This document shows positions 33,344-41,659 of a stretch of 64,000 bases of DNA, one piece after another. This stretch comes from Rhodothermales bacterium (lineage in GTDB: Bacteria; Bacteroidota; Rhodothermia; Rhodothermales; JANQRZ01). Below the pieces are notes generated by a model. That model was not told where the DNA came from. It did not search any database and worked only from the letters and a program-made list of their open reading frames with translations. The stretch spans positions 1 to 64,000 of the forward strand of contig JBDUXZ010000037.1 in NCBI GenBank assembly GCA_039944855.1, written 5' to 3'. Every line of letters begins with the position of its first letter. The first letter of the stretch is position 1. The position numbers and the translations under genes are program-made.

Positions 33344-35881
33344 CTACAACCCCCCGAAGAACACGGCGTTCGCGAAGAGCAACCGGCCCGCGTACCAGAA
33401 CCCCCGGAAAAGCGGGTCGTCGACGAGGTAGATCACGCGCCCCCGCCCCAACTCCTGCACGCCGAACGCGAGCGAGTCCTCCAGCCTCTTCCCCGTCTCG
33501 TAGCCCGCGAAGCCGCTCACCGGCTCGCCCGAGCGCAGCACGCCGACGTTCCACCCGTCTTTCAGAAACGGGTACGCCGCGGTGCTGCGCTTGAAGGTGT
33601 GCGTGTCGCCGTCGTAGCCGAAGGCGAGGGGGTGCGTCGCGTCGAGCGTGACGCGGAAGACGCTGCCGGGCACGTCCTCGGCGATCCGGTCCCGCTCGCG
33701 GTTGCCGTACACCGTGAGCCGCGCCTCGACGGTGTCCCCCTCTGCCTCGTCGTCCTCTCGCTCTTCGACGGCAAATCCGTCCTCGCCCGCGAGCGCGGCG
33801 ACGGCCCGCTCCAGCGCGACGAGCCGCCCGCCGTCCCGCACCCAGTCTTTCAGCGTGCTCCGCCGGCCGTCGGTGAGGAGGTCGCCGTAGGAGCCGTTCG
33901 GGAGGACGAGCACCTCGTAATCGGCGAGCGTGGCGGCGCGCAGCCCGTCGGCGGGCAGGAGCGTGACCGGGTAGCCGAGCTGGGCGTCGAAGTAGTGCCA
34001 GACCTCGCCGACGGCGCTCGACGAAAGCGCGTCGTCGACGAGGAGCGCGACGCGGGGGGCGGAGATCGCGCGCACGTCCGACGAGCCGAAGTCGGGGCCG
34101 CTCGTGACGAGGCCGCTCGCAACGGCCGTGAGTCCCTGCCCGGCGGCGGCCTCCCGCACCGCCGCGTCGAAGTCGATGCGCTCGTTGCCGCGCCGCGTGA
34201 GGACGAGCGTGCCCCGGTCGTAGCGCGCGCCGTCGATCTCGAACGGCTCGGTGGCGACACGCGGCCGGACGCCCGCGTCGAATAGCCGCGCCAGCGCACG
34301 GGCGTCGGCGAACGAGGTCCAGCGGAGGAGGTAGGCGTACGGCCGGGTCGCGGACGGCGGCGGTGCCACGGACGGCGTCCACGGACGGAGGGCGAGGTTC
34401 GGAGCCTCGGCGAGCGCCCAGCCGTCGAGGTCGTAGACGTACGGCAGCGCCCACGCCGTCGCGTCGTAGCTGAGCGAGTCCGACAGCACGGGCGACGGGT
34501 CGAAGAGCACGCTCGCGAGCACGCCCTTCGGCTGATCGGTGGTCACGACGAGATCGTCCGGCCCGAGCGCGAACCGCTCGTCTTCGCCGTCGGCGTACCG
34601 CCGGCCGCGCAGCGTCACGTCGCGGTCGGCCCGCTCGGCGCGGACGCCCTGCTCGGCGAGGTGCTCGGCGAGGGCGGCCAGTACGCCGGCGTCGCCGCGC
34701 ACGACGAACGCCCGGTACGGCCCCCGGTCGGCGTCGCGGTAGTAGGCGCGGAAGTTCGTCGTGATCGCCTCGCGCTCGCGCGCCGCCACCTCGACGGTCG
34801 AGAGGCCCGTCGCGACGTGGTGGGCGATGCGGTCCGTGAGCGTCAGCGTGTCGCCCTCCGCCGTGCGGACCGCGAGACCGCCGCGCCCGCCGCCCGCCTG
34901 CTCGTAGGTCATCCCCACGGCCCCGTTGAACATCGGCCATGAGTCGCCGTAGCCGGGATAAAGCAGGTCGAACACCTGCCCGGTGAAGTAGAGCCAGCCC
35001 TCACGGTCGAACCGGGCGGCGTGGTTGCGGCCGATTGTGGTTTGGAGGTCGCGCTGCCAGTCGGTGATGCGGGCGTGGAGCGGCTCGGCGGCGGGGGCGA
35101 AGTAGTACGGCGCGTCGATCCCCTGCTCGTGGAAGTCGACGTGGACGTGCGGCAGCCAGCGGTTGTAGAGGGCGAGACGGGCGCGCGTCTCCTGCTGCGT
35201 GCCCCACGCCCAGTCGCGGTTGAGGTCGAAGAAGTAGTGGTTCGTCCGGCCGCCGGGCCACGCCTCGTCGTGCTCCCAGCCGGCGGGATCAGCGTCGGGC
35301 CGGATGCCGAGGCGGCGGTGGAAGCCATCGACGTAGCGCTCGCGCCCGTCGGGGTTGAGGCACGGGTCGAGGACCACGACGACATCGCGCAGCCACGCCT
35401 GCGTGCGGGCGTTCGTCGGGTCGGCGAGGGCGTAGAGCGTCGCGAGCGCGGCCTCCGTGCTCGACGACTCGTTGCCGTGGACGCCGTAGCTCAACCAGAC
35501 GACGCTCGCCTCCGGTACGGCCCCGCCCGGCAGCACGCCCGCCGCGCGGAGGTTCTGCTCCCGCACCGCGTCGAGCCGACCGAGCCGCTCCGGCGTGGCG
35601 ACGTAGGCGACCCCGAGCGGGCGCCCCTCGACCGTCTCGCCGTAGGGCTCCCACCGCACGTTCGGCGAATGAGCGGCGACGTGCTGCACGTAGTCCACGA
35701 CACGGTGGTGCGGCGTGAAGCGGTCGCCGAGTTCGTACCCGAGGAACGTGGCGGGCGATTGCAGGGCGTCGGCGCGCGGCGGGACGGCTTCGCCCGCTCC
35801 CTGCGCGATGGCAGGCAGCGCGAACGTCAGCACCAGCGCGGCGAGGGCGAAGGGTCGGCGGAGCAGCAGCGGGGCGGGCAT
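33344..35881 (-). CDS. Secreted M14-family zinc carboxypeptidase
   Basis: This 845-residue protein has a signal peptide (LLLRRPFALAALVLTFALPAIAQG). The M14 peptidase domain (about 50-350) shows the zinc motif H135-x2-E138 in YGVHGNESS, NPDGR (176-180), NRDW (221-224) and the third ligand region HVDFHEQG (247-254). A beta-rich middle follows, then a C-terminal domain with class I glutamine amidotransferase-like character (VALLVDDAL.., VLVLPNGSYGDLL), a common architecture in Bacteroidota M14 enzymes. It degrades peptides outside the cytoplasm. No T9SS tail is seen. Confidence 0.93.
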   Translation of the reverse strand: MPAPLLLRRPFALAALVLTFALPAIAQGAGEAVPPRADALQSPATFLGYELGDRFTPHHRVVDYVQHVAAHSPNVRWEPYGETVEGRPLGVAYVATPERLGRLDAVREQNLRAAGVLPGGAVPEASVVWLSYGVHGNESSSTEAALATLYALADPTNARTQAWLRDVVVVLDPCLNPDGRERYVDGFHRRLGIRPDADPAGWEHDEAWPGGRTNHYFFDLNRDWAWGTQQETRARLALYNRWLPHVHVDFHEQGIDAPYYFAPAAEPLHARITDWQRDLQTTIGRNHAARFDREGWLYFTGQVFDLLYPGYGDSWPMFNGAVGMTYEQAGGGRGGLAVRTAEGDTLTLTDRIAHHVATGLSTVEVAAREREAITTNFRAYYRDADRGPYRAFVVRGDAGVLAALAEHLAEQGVRAERADRDVTLRGRRYADGEDERFALGPDDLVVTTDQPKGVLASVLFDPSPVLSDSLSYDATAWALPYVYDLDGWALAEAPNLALRPWTPSVAPPPSATRPYAYLLRWTSFADARALARLFDAGVRPRVATEPFEIDGARYDRGTLVLTRRGNERIDFDAAVREAAAGQGLTAVASGLVTSGPDFGSSDVRAISAPRVALLVDDALSSSAVGEVWHYFDAQLGYPVTLLPADGLRAATLADYEVLVLPNGSYGDLLTDGRRSTLKDWVRDGGRLVALERAVAALAGEDGFAVEEREDDEAEGDTVEARLTVYGNRERDRIAEDVPGSVFRVTLDATHPLAFGYDGDTHTFKRSTAAYPFLKDGWNVGVLRSGEPVSGFAGYETGKRLEDSLAFGVQELGRGRVIYLVDDPLFRGFWYAGRLLFANAVFFGGL

Positions 35882-36085
35882 AGAGCGGCGGAAAAGTGGG
35901 CCGCCAAAGATAGGCGGCTGCGATCTCCGATGAAGGCATCGAAAGACGGATCGGCCGCGGCGTGCGCCTCGTGCCCTCCCCGCCCGCTTGTTTCCGTTTC
36001 GTTACATGCGGCCGGTTGCATTATGCCACGGCCTGCCGTTCCTTTACCTTCCGTTCATCCCGCTGGTTTTCCGAGGCCTTCCCCG

Positions 36086-37012
36086 ATGCTCGCTCGCGTA
36101 CTCACGTTTTTGTTCGCCCTCACGCTCGCGCCCCTCGCCGTGGCGCAGAGCACGGCGACGTACCGGGTGACGTTCGAGAGCACGTGGAGCGCGGCGACGC
36201 ACCCCGACGGCTTCCCGCCGGACCCGCACTTCTCCGGCCTCATCGGCGCGGCCCACGACGCCACGGCGACGTTGTGGGAGAACGGAGGGATCGCCTCCGA
36301 CGGCATCGAGCAGATGGCCGAGACCGGCTCGAAGACGCTCCTCCGCAACGAGGTCGAAGCACTCCTTGCGCAGGACCGGGCGCTCGCCGTCGTCTCCGGC
36401 GGCGGCATCGGCCTCTCCCCCGGCGCCGTCACGCTCACCTTCGACGTCACGGAGGACCACTCGCTCGTCTCGCTCGTGACGATGCTCGCCCCGAGCCCGG
36501 ACTGGTTCGTCGGTGTAAGCGGGCTCGACCTTTTCGACGACGGGGCATGGCTGCCGGAGAGGGCCGTCGACCTCTTCGTGTACGACGCAGGCACCGATAG
36601 CGGGCCGACCTACACCTCGCCCAACCAGGACACCGATCCGCCCGAGCCCATCACGCGGATCGTCGATGCGCCGTTCGCCACGAACGGGACGGTCGGCACA
36701 TTCACGTTCACCCTCCTCAACGTCACTGGGTCCGAAGACGCCGCTCCCGCGACGGCCTTCGCCCTCGCCGCGCCGACGCCGAACCCGGCCGTAACGCGGA
36801 CCACACTCCGGCTCCAACTCGGCACGGCGCAGCCGGTCCGCGTCGAGGTGTTCGACCTCCTCGGCCGCCGCGTCGCCACGCTCCACGACGGCGTGCTCGC
36901 GCCCGGCAGCCACCCCTTCGACCTCGACGTGCGGGCGCTCCCGAGCGGGATCTACTTCGCCCGCGTGCAGGGCGCCGGCACACAGGCTACGCGCCGCTTC
37001 GTCGTGCGCTAG
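36086..37012 (+). CDS. Spondin-domain protein with T9SS C-terminal sorting signal
   Basis: This encodes 308 residues with a signal peptide (MLARVLTFLFALTLAPLAVAQ). Residues ~25-200 match a spondin N domain: YRVTFESTWSAATHPDGFPP, HFSGLIGAAHDATATLWENG, and DWFVGVSGLDLF. The last ~75 residues are a type A T9SS sorting domain: NPAVTRTTLRLQL, VRVEVFDLLGRRVATLHDG, LPSGIYFARVQG. It should be exported through the outer membrane by T9SS and anchored. Spondin domains are animal extracellular-matrix adhesion modules also found in some bacteria. Confidence 0.93.
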   Translation: MLARVLTFLFALTLAPLAVAQSTATYRVTFESTWSAATHPDGFPPDPHFSGLIGAAHDATATLWENGGIASDGIEQMAETGSKTLLRNEVEALLAQDRALAVVSGGGIGLSPGAVTLTFDVTEDHSLVSLVTMLAPSPDWFVGVSGLDLFDDGAWLPERAVDLFVYDAGTDSGPTYTSPNQDTDPPEPITRIVDAPFATNGTVGTFTFTLLNVTGSEDAAPATAFALAAPTPNPAVTRTTLRLQLGTAQPVRVEVFDLLGRRVATLHDGVLAPGSHPFDLDVRALPSGIYFARVQGAGTQATRRFVVR

Positions 37013-37072
37013 CGGTCGCCCGAGCGTAGCCCTACGTCCCCAGCGGCTTCCTCATTCTCGCCCCTTGACGCC

Positions 37073-37396
37073 GTGTGGGAAGCGATCCAAGCGTGGTTCC
37101 TCAGCCTCGGCCCGCGGTACGGCGTCGACCCCATCATCTTCGGGGCGATCTACGTCGGCGCGATCCCGTTCTTCACGCTCTCGCTGGGCTGGCTCATCCG
37201 GAATCTGAAGCAGAAGAAGCCGGTCGCGCTCCCGGCATTTCTGACAGGGTTCTTCTTCCTCTCGGCGTACCTCTACCTCCTCGTCGCGGGGCAGAACATC
37301 CCGTGGTGGGTCTACGGCGCGATCGCTGCCCTCGTCGTGTTAGGCGCTTGGTCGACGGTGCAAAAGATCCGCACGAAGGTGCGCGCTCCCGAGTAG
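37073..37396 (+). CDS. Small three-helix membrane protein
   Basis: This encodes 107 residues from a GTG at 37073. Three hydrophobic segments are seen (about 18-40, 52-72 and 76-92), separated by the basic loop RNLKQKKP, and it ends with a basic tail. It resembles uncharacterised small integral membrane proteins. No partner is clear. Confidence 0.75.
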   Translation: MWEAIQAWFLSLGPRYGVDPIIFGAIYVGAIPFFTLSLGWLIRNLKQKKPVALPAFLTGFFFLSAYLYLLVAGQNIPWWVYGAIAALVVLGAWSTVQKIRTKVRAPE

Positions 37397-37572
37397 CGAG
37401 CATGGCCGATTTGGGAGGGCGGGACAGACCGCAACGGCGCGCCCGACGCATGTTCGTTTCATATCCGGTTGTTTTGCCAGTTTTTATTTGCGCTGGATGG
37501 GCGATACTACGGACTCACCCTCCCGCTGCTCCTGAGCGAAGGGGCTCATTCCCTCCCTCATCCCGCCTCCCT

Positions 37573-38748
37573 ATGAGCGAGTTTTACAAGTCGTGTTCAA
37601 CGCTCCTGCCCTTGTTTGCCCTGATCGTCATGTCAGGGCTAACCACGAATTCCGCTGCCCACGCCCAGACCCTACACAACAACCGTGCTTCAGCACTCCC
37701 CATTTACAGCGCACCAGGCCCTTACACGTATTCCCATGTGGGAGCTACCGGGGGCACGTTTGTAGATCGCGTGGCCTCGTGCCAGTCCAACGATGGCCGG
37801 AACACCACATGGGTTGCGTTTCGTCCCGAAGCGAATGGGACGATTGATGTCACGACCGCCGGCTCCGATTTTGACACCATCTTGCTCATCACCGATACAC
37901 TGGGTAACGAACTAGCCTGCGATGACGATGGGGGCCCGAGTACGCAGTCAACGATCAGCGGCTTTCAGGTTTCGGCGGGTACGCAGTACTTCCTTCGAAT
38001 CTCCGGATGGAACGGTCAAGAAGGGAATGTGGCGGTTTCTATTCAAGGCGTCGACCTGAGGCACCCGTTCGACCGCTGGACGGAAGCGATCAGTACCCTA
38101 TCGACGAACAGCCGAATCTTTGGGTGGAACTTAAATACGGTGGGAGGGCCGGGGCTCTCCTGCTTCGTTGCGGATGCGAACACCGCCGTATGGTATGCTG
38201 TAACGAACATCGAATTCAGCCGGGTAGCTTTTGAAGTGGAGTCCCTCAGCCCCAACTTCAACCCCATGATTCATATCTATAGCGGGGACCCCACGCAGCA
38301 GGCCAACCTCATCGACTGCTCGGACGCGCCGGGTGGGGGAACCACGGACAGAGTCCAGACCGATATCCAGCCCTTACAGGTCATCTACGTTCGTGTAAGT
38401 GGCGCGACATCGGGTCCCCAAGGGAGCTACTTCCTGAACACAATCGACCTGTTGAACACCGACGCCGAGGAAGGCGGTACTCCTACGAGCGCGACGCTGA
38501 GCGCAGCTTATCCCAACCCATTTGCGGATCAGACGACGCTCGACTACGTCCTCCCCGCTGCACAGGACATCCACGTCGCCGTCTATGACGTGCTCGGCCG
38601 CGAGGTCGCTGTACTCCACGAAGGCGTACAGACGGCCGGCGAGCACGAGGCGACGTTCGACGCCGCTGGATTGCCGAGCGGGCTCTATGTCGTCCGCCTC
38701 ACGGTCGGCGATCAGACGCTCGCGCGACGCGTGACGATCGTGCGCTAA
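37573..38748 (+). CDS. T9SS-sorted secreted protein with PPC-like repeats
   Basis: This encodes 391 residues starting MSEFYKSCST at 37573, with a signal peptide ending SAAHA. Residues ~40-160 resemble the bacterial pre-peptidase C-terminal domain (TTWVAFRPEANGTIDVTTAG, SDFDTILLITDTLGNELACD, DDGG, GTQYFLRISGW). A second related module follows (about 170-295). The last ~75 residues are a T9SS type A sorting domain (AAYPNPFADQTTLDYVLP, VAVYDVLGREVAVLHEG). The body has noticeably lower GC than the sorting domain and the neighbours. Confidence 0.9.
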   Translation: MSEFYKSCSTLLPLFALIVMSGLTTNSAAHAQTLHNNRASALPIYSAPGPYTYSHVGATGGTFVDRVASCQSNDGRNTTWVAFRPEANGTIDVTTAGSDFDTILLITDTLGNELACDDDGGPSTQSTISGFQVSAGTQYFLRISGWNGQEGNVAVSIQGVDLRHPFDRWTEAISTLSTNSRIFGWNLNTVGGPGLSCFVADANTAVWYAVTNIEFSRVAFEVESLSPNFNPMIHIYSGDPTQQANLIDCSDAPGGGTTDRVQTDIQPLQVIYVRVSGATSGPQGSYFLNTIDLLNTDAEEGGTPTSATLSAAYPNPFADQTTLDYVLPAAQDIHVAVYDVLGREVAVLHEGVQTAGEHEATFDAAGLPSGLYVVRLTVGDQTLARRVTIVR

Positions 38749-38776
38749 GCCCAGCCTTCATCTGCCGTCAGCATCA

Positions 38777-38808
38777 GCCCGCCGTGGGGATCGCTCCCTG
38801 CGGCGGGC
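38777..38808. terminator. Bidirectional hairpin between convergent genes
   Basis: GCCCGCCG (38777-38784) pairs with CGGCGGGC (38801-38808), with a further 4 bp inside. It sits between two converging stop codons. No long T-run is present on either side. Confidence 0.6.
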
Positions 38809-38814
38809 CTTCCG

Positions 38815-39396
38815 TTAGCGGCTTTCAGCCGCGACTTCGATGCCGTCGACGATCTCTTCGAGCGTGGTCCGGCCCTTGTCGCGGGCGTAGAACCGGCGGA
38901 CGATCTTGTAGCGCTCCTCCGAGTCCATCTTGAGCCCCTCCTCCAGCACCCACCGCTGGAGGTCGGTCGGGCGCGGTCCCCACCAGCCCCGCTCGACGAA
39001 ATCCTCGTCGAGGAGGATGACGACGGGGATCGAGCGCGACGTGCCGTTCGTGAGGTGGGCGTCCATGAGGTCGAGGTGCGCGTCGCGGGAGAGCAGGCGG
39101 AGGTCGACGGTCGGGACGGCCTCGGCGAGGCCGGCGAGGACGGGGACGATGTTGACGGCGTCGCCGCACCAGTCTTCGGAGAGGACGAGGAGATGCCACG
39201 CGCCGGGGAGGGCGGCGGCGCGCTCGACGAGGTCGTCGGGGAGGCGGACGCGGTCCCACACGCTCTGCCAGAGTTGGGCGTTTTTCTCGGCCGTCGGGAG
39301 GAAGGTCTCGAAGGAGATGCCTTGCGCGTAGTAGGATTCGAGCGAGCCCTCGGTAGCGGCAGGATGGAGCGGGGAGATGAGCGGGGTATCGGACAT
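38815..39396 (-). CDS. Thioredoxin-fold family protein
   Basis: This 193-residue protein starts MSDTPLISPLH at 39396. The thioredoxin-like core reads WHLLVLSEDWCGDAVNIVPV, with a single Cys in WCGD instead of CxxC. Later SIPVVILLDEDF holds the cis-Pro region. This matches the thioredoxin_9-type family of Bacillota/Bacteroidota, which may act in thiol redox or as a chaperone. With one Cys it cannot form an intramolecular disulfide at the active site. Confidence 0.85.
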   Translation of the reverse strand: MSDTPLISPLHPAATEGSLESYYAQGISFETFLPTAEKNAQLWQSVWDRVRLPDDLVERAAALPGAWHLLVLSEDWCGDAVNIVPVLAGLAEAVPTVDLRLLSRDAHLDLMDAHLTNGTSRSIPVVILLDEDFVERGWWGPRPTDLQRWVLEEGLKMDSEERYKIVRRFYARDKGRTTLEEIVDGIEVAAESR

Positions 39397-39587
39397 GAGC
39401 ACGGGGTTAGATGGCGGCCCGTTGTATGCGCGAGCCGAGGCCCCGTTCTCGCTCCGAGGTCGCGCCGCGCCCGATTCCGGGGCTTTGCGGGATTTCCTCA
39501 CACGGGCGGCAGCCCCGCCCCCACGCCCTCTCGCGCGGAGCCTCTCCCCACCTCCCGCGTTCCATCTCCTCGCCCTCCCGTCTCCCC

Positions 39588-41624
39588 GTGGCCGACCCGC
39601 TCTCCCCCGTTTCGCACGCCCCTCCCCGCGCCGACGCAGTGCAGCGCCCCGCCGTCTCGAACGGCGCGCCAGAGCCTCGAAACGGCGCACTGCCCGCGCC
39701 GAGCGGCCCGCTGCCACGTCTCCGCACGTGGCTCGCCGAGACCCGCACCGAGGCCGTCTTCACCGCGCTCACGTTTGCGGGGATGATGACGGGGCTCGTC
39801 GGCGAGTGGTCGGACGCGCCCGCCGCTGTAGTGTGGACCGGCTACATCGTGGCGTACGTCTTCGGCGGGTGGTTCGGGCTCCGCGCCGGACTCGACGCGA
39901 TCCGCGATTTCAAGGTCGACATCGACTTGCTGATGATCCTCGCCGCGCTCGGGGCGCTCGCGATCGGCGCGCCGTTCGAAGGGGCGATGCTGCTGTTCCT
40001 GTTCTCGCTCTCGAACGTCCTCCAGCACTACGCGATCGGCCGCTCGCGCCAGGCGATCCAGGCGCTGATGAAGCTCCGGCCCGAGACCGCCCTCGTCCGC
40101 CGCGACGGCGCGCTCACCGAGGTGCCCGTAGGCGAAGTCGCGGTGGGCGAGGTCTTCGTCGTCGTGCCCGGCGACCGGCTCCCGCTCGACGGCGCGGTGG
40201 AGACGGGCGAGAGCAGCGTCGACCAGGCCTCGCTCACCGGCGAGTCGGTGCCCGTCACGAAGCGGCCCGGCGACGAGGTGTTCGGCGGGACGATCAACGG
40301 CGGCGGCTCACTCGACGTGCGCGTGACGAAGCCGGCGGGCGAGTCGGCGATCGCGAAGCTGATCCGGCTCGTCGAGGAGGCGCAGAGCGAGAAGGCCGAG
40401 ACGCAGCGCGTGATCGACCGGTTCGAGCAGCCGTACGCGCTCGGCGTGATCGGGCTGACGCTCGTCGCGATTGCCGTGCCCATCGTCGCGCTCGGTGAGG
40501 CGTTCGACCCGGCGTTCTACCGCGCGATGACGCTGATGGTGGCCGCGAGCCCCTGCGCCCTCGTCATCTCGACACCCGCCGCCGTGCTCTCGGCGATTGC
40601 GAACGGCGCGCGGCGCGGCATCCTCTTCAAAGGCGGCGTCTACGTCGAGGAAGCCGCGACGATCGAGGCCGTCGCCTTCGACAAAACGGGCACGCTCACC
40701 GAGGGCAAGACGAAACTGACCGACCTCCGCGTACTCGACCCTGGGCTGCAAGACGACGACCTCCTCGCCCTCGCTGCCGCCGTGCAGCGCCGCTCCGAGC
40801 ACCACCTCGCCCGCGCCACCGTCGAGGCCGCCGACGCCCGAAGCCTGACAGTATTCGACGCCACGGAATTTCAGGCCACGGTCGGCCGCGGTGTCCGCGC
40901 CCGGCTCGACGGCGCGACCGTCCACATCGGCAACCCGCGCTACTTCGAGGGGCGAACGGACGGGTTCGACGCAGCGCTCGCCGCCGTCGACGAGTTGCAA
41001 CGGGAAGGCAAAACCGCCGTGATCGTGGCGCGCGAGCGGGACGAGACACTGGAGGTGCTCGGCGCGATGGCGTTCGCGGACACGCTCCGGCCCGGTGCGG
41101 CCGAGGCCGTACGCGACCTCAAGCGGCTCGGCATCCGCGTCGTGATGCTGACGGGCGACAACCGCGTGGTGGCGGAGCAGATCGCCCGCGAAGCCGGCGT
41201 CGACGAGGTCTACGCCGACCTCCTGCCCGAGCGAAAAGTCGAGATCGTCCGCGAAATCCGCGAAACCATCGGTCCCGTCGCGATGGTCGGCGACGGCGTG
41301 AACGACGCGCCTGCACTCGCCGCCGCCACGCTTGGCATCGCGATGGGCGCCGCCGGCACCGACGTGGCGCTGGAGACGGCCGATCTCGTGCTGATGGCCG
41401 ACGACCTCGACAAGATCACGTATGCGATCGCCCTCTCGCGCAAAACGCGGCGCACGCTCATCGCGAATCTCGGCTTCTCCGTGGGCATTATCGTCGTCAT
41501 GCTCGGGTTCATCCTGACAATCGGGCTGCCGCTGCCGCTCGCCGTCGTCGGGCACGAGGGGAGCACCGTCCTCGTCTCGCTCAACGGGCTCCGCCTCCTC
41601 GGCTTCCGCGGGCACGGCGCGTAG
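39588..41624 (+). CDS. Heavy-metal (Zn/Cd/Pb-type) P1B ATPase
   Basis: This encodes 678 residues from a GTG at 39588. An ATG at 39411 would add 59 non-conserved residues. Signatures are actuator TGES in SLTGESVPV, the membrane motif SPC (321-323, ASPCALVIST), D365-KTGTLTEG, HHLARAT in place of HP, and MVGDGVNDAPAL. SPC with DKTGT fits the Zn2+/Cd2+/Pb2+ export class. No N-terminal HMA domain is seen. It is a second metal pump besides CcoI and stands apart from the copper genes. Confidence 0.92.
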   Translation: MADPLSPVSHAPPRADAVQRPAVSNGAPEPRNGALPAPSGPLPRLRTWLAETRTEAVFTALTFAGMMTGLVGEWSDAPAAVVWTGYIVAYVFGGWFGLRAGLDAIRDFKVDIDLLMILAALGALAIGAPFEGAMLLFLFSLSNVLQHYAIGRSRQAIQALMKLRPETALVRRDGALTEVPVGEVAVGEVFVVVPGDRLPLDGAVETGESSVDQASLTGESVPVTKRPGDEVFGGTINGGGSLDVRVTKPAGESAIAKLIRLVEEAQSEKAETQRVIDRFEQPYALGVIGLTLVAIAVPIVALGEAFDPAFYRAMTLMVAASPCALVISTPAAVLSAIANGARRGILFKGGVYVEEAATIEAVAFDKTGTLTEGKTKLTDLRVLDPGLQDDDLLALAAAVQRRSEHHLARATVEAADARSLTVFDATEFQATVGRGVRARLDGATVHIGNPRYFEGRTDGFDAALAAVDELQREGKTAVIVARERDETLEVLGAMAFADTLRPGAAEAVRDLKRLGIRVVMLTGDNRVVAEQIAREAGVDEVYADLLPERKVEIVREIRETIGPVAMVGDGVNDAPALAAATLGIAMGAAGTDVALETADLVLMADDLDKITYAIALSRKTRRTLIANLGFSVGIIVVMLGFILTIGLPLPLAVVGHEGSTVLVSLNGLRLLGFRGHGA

Positions 41625-41659
41625 CGGAACCGCCCCGGCACGACCGGTTTGCAGAGGCC

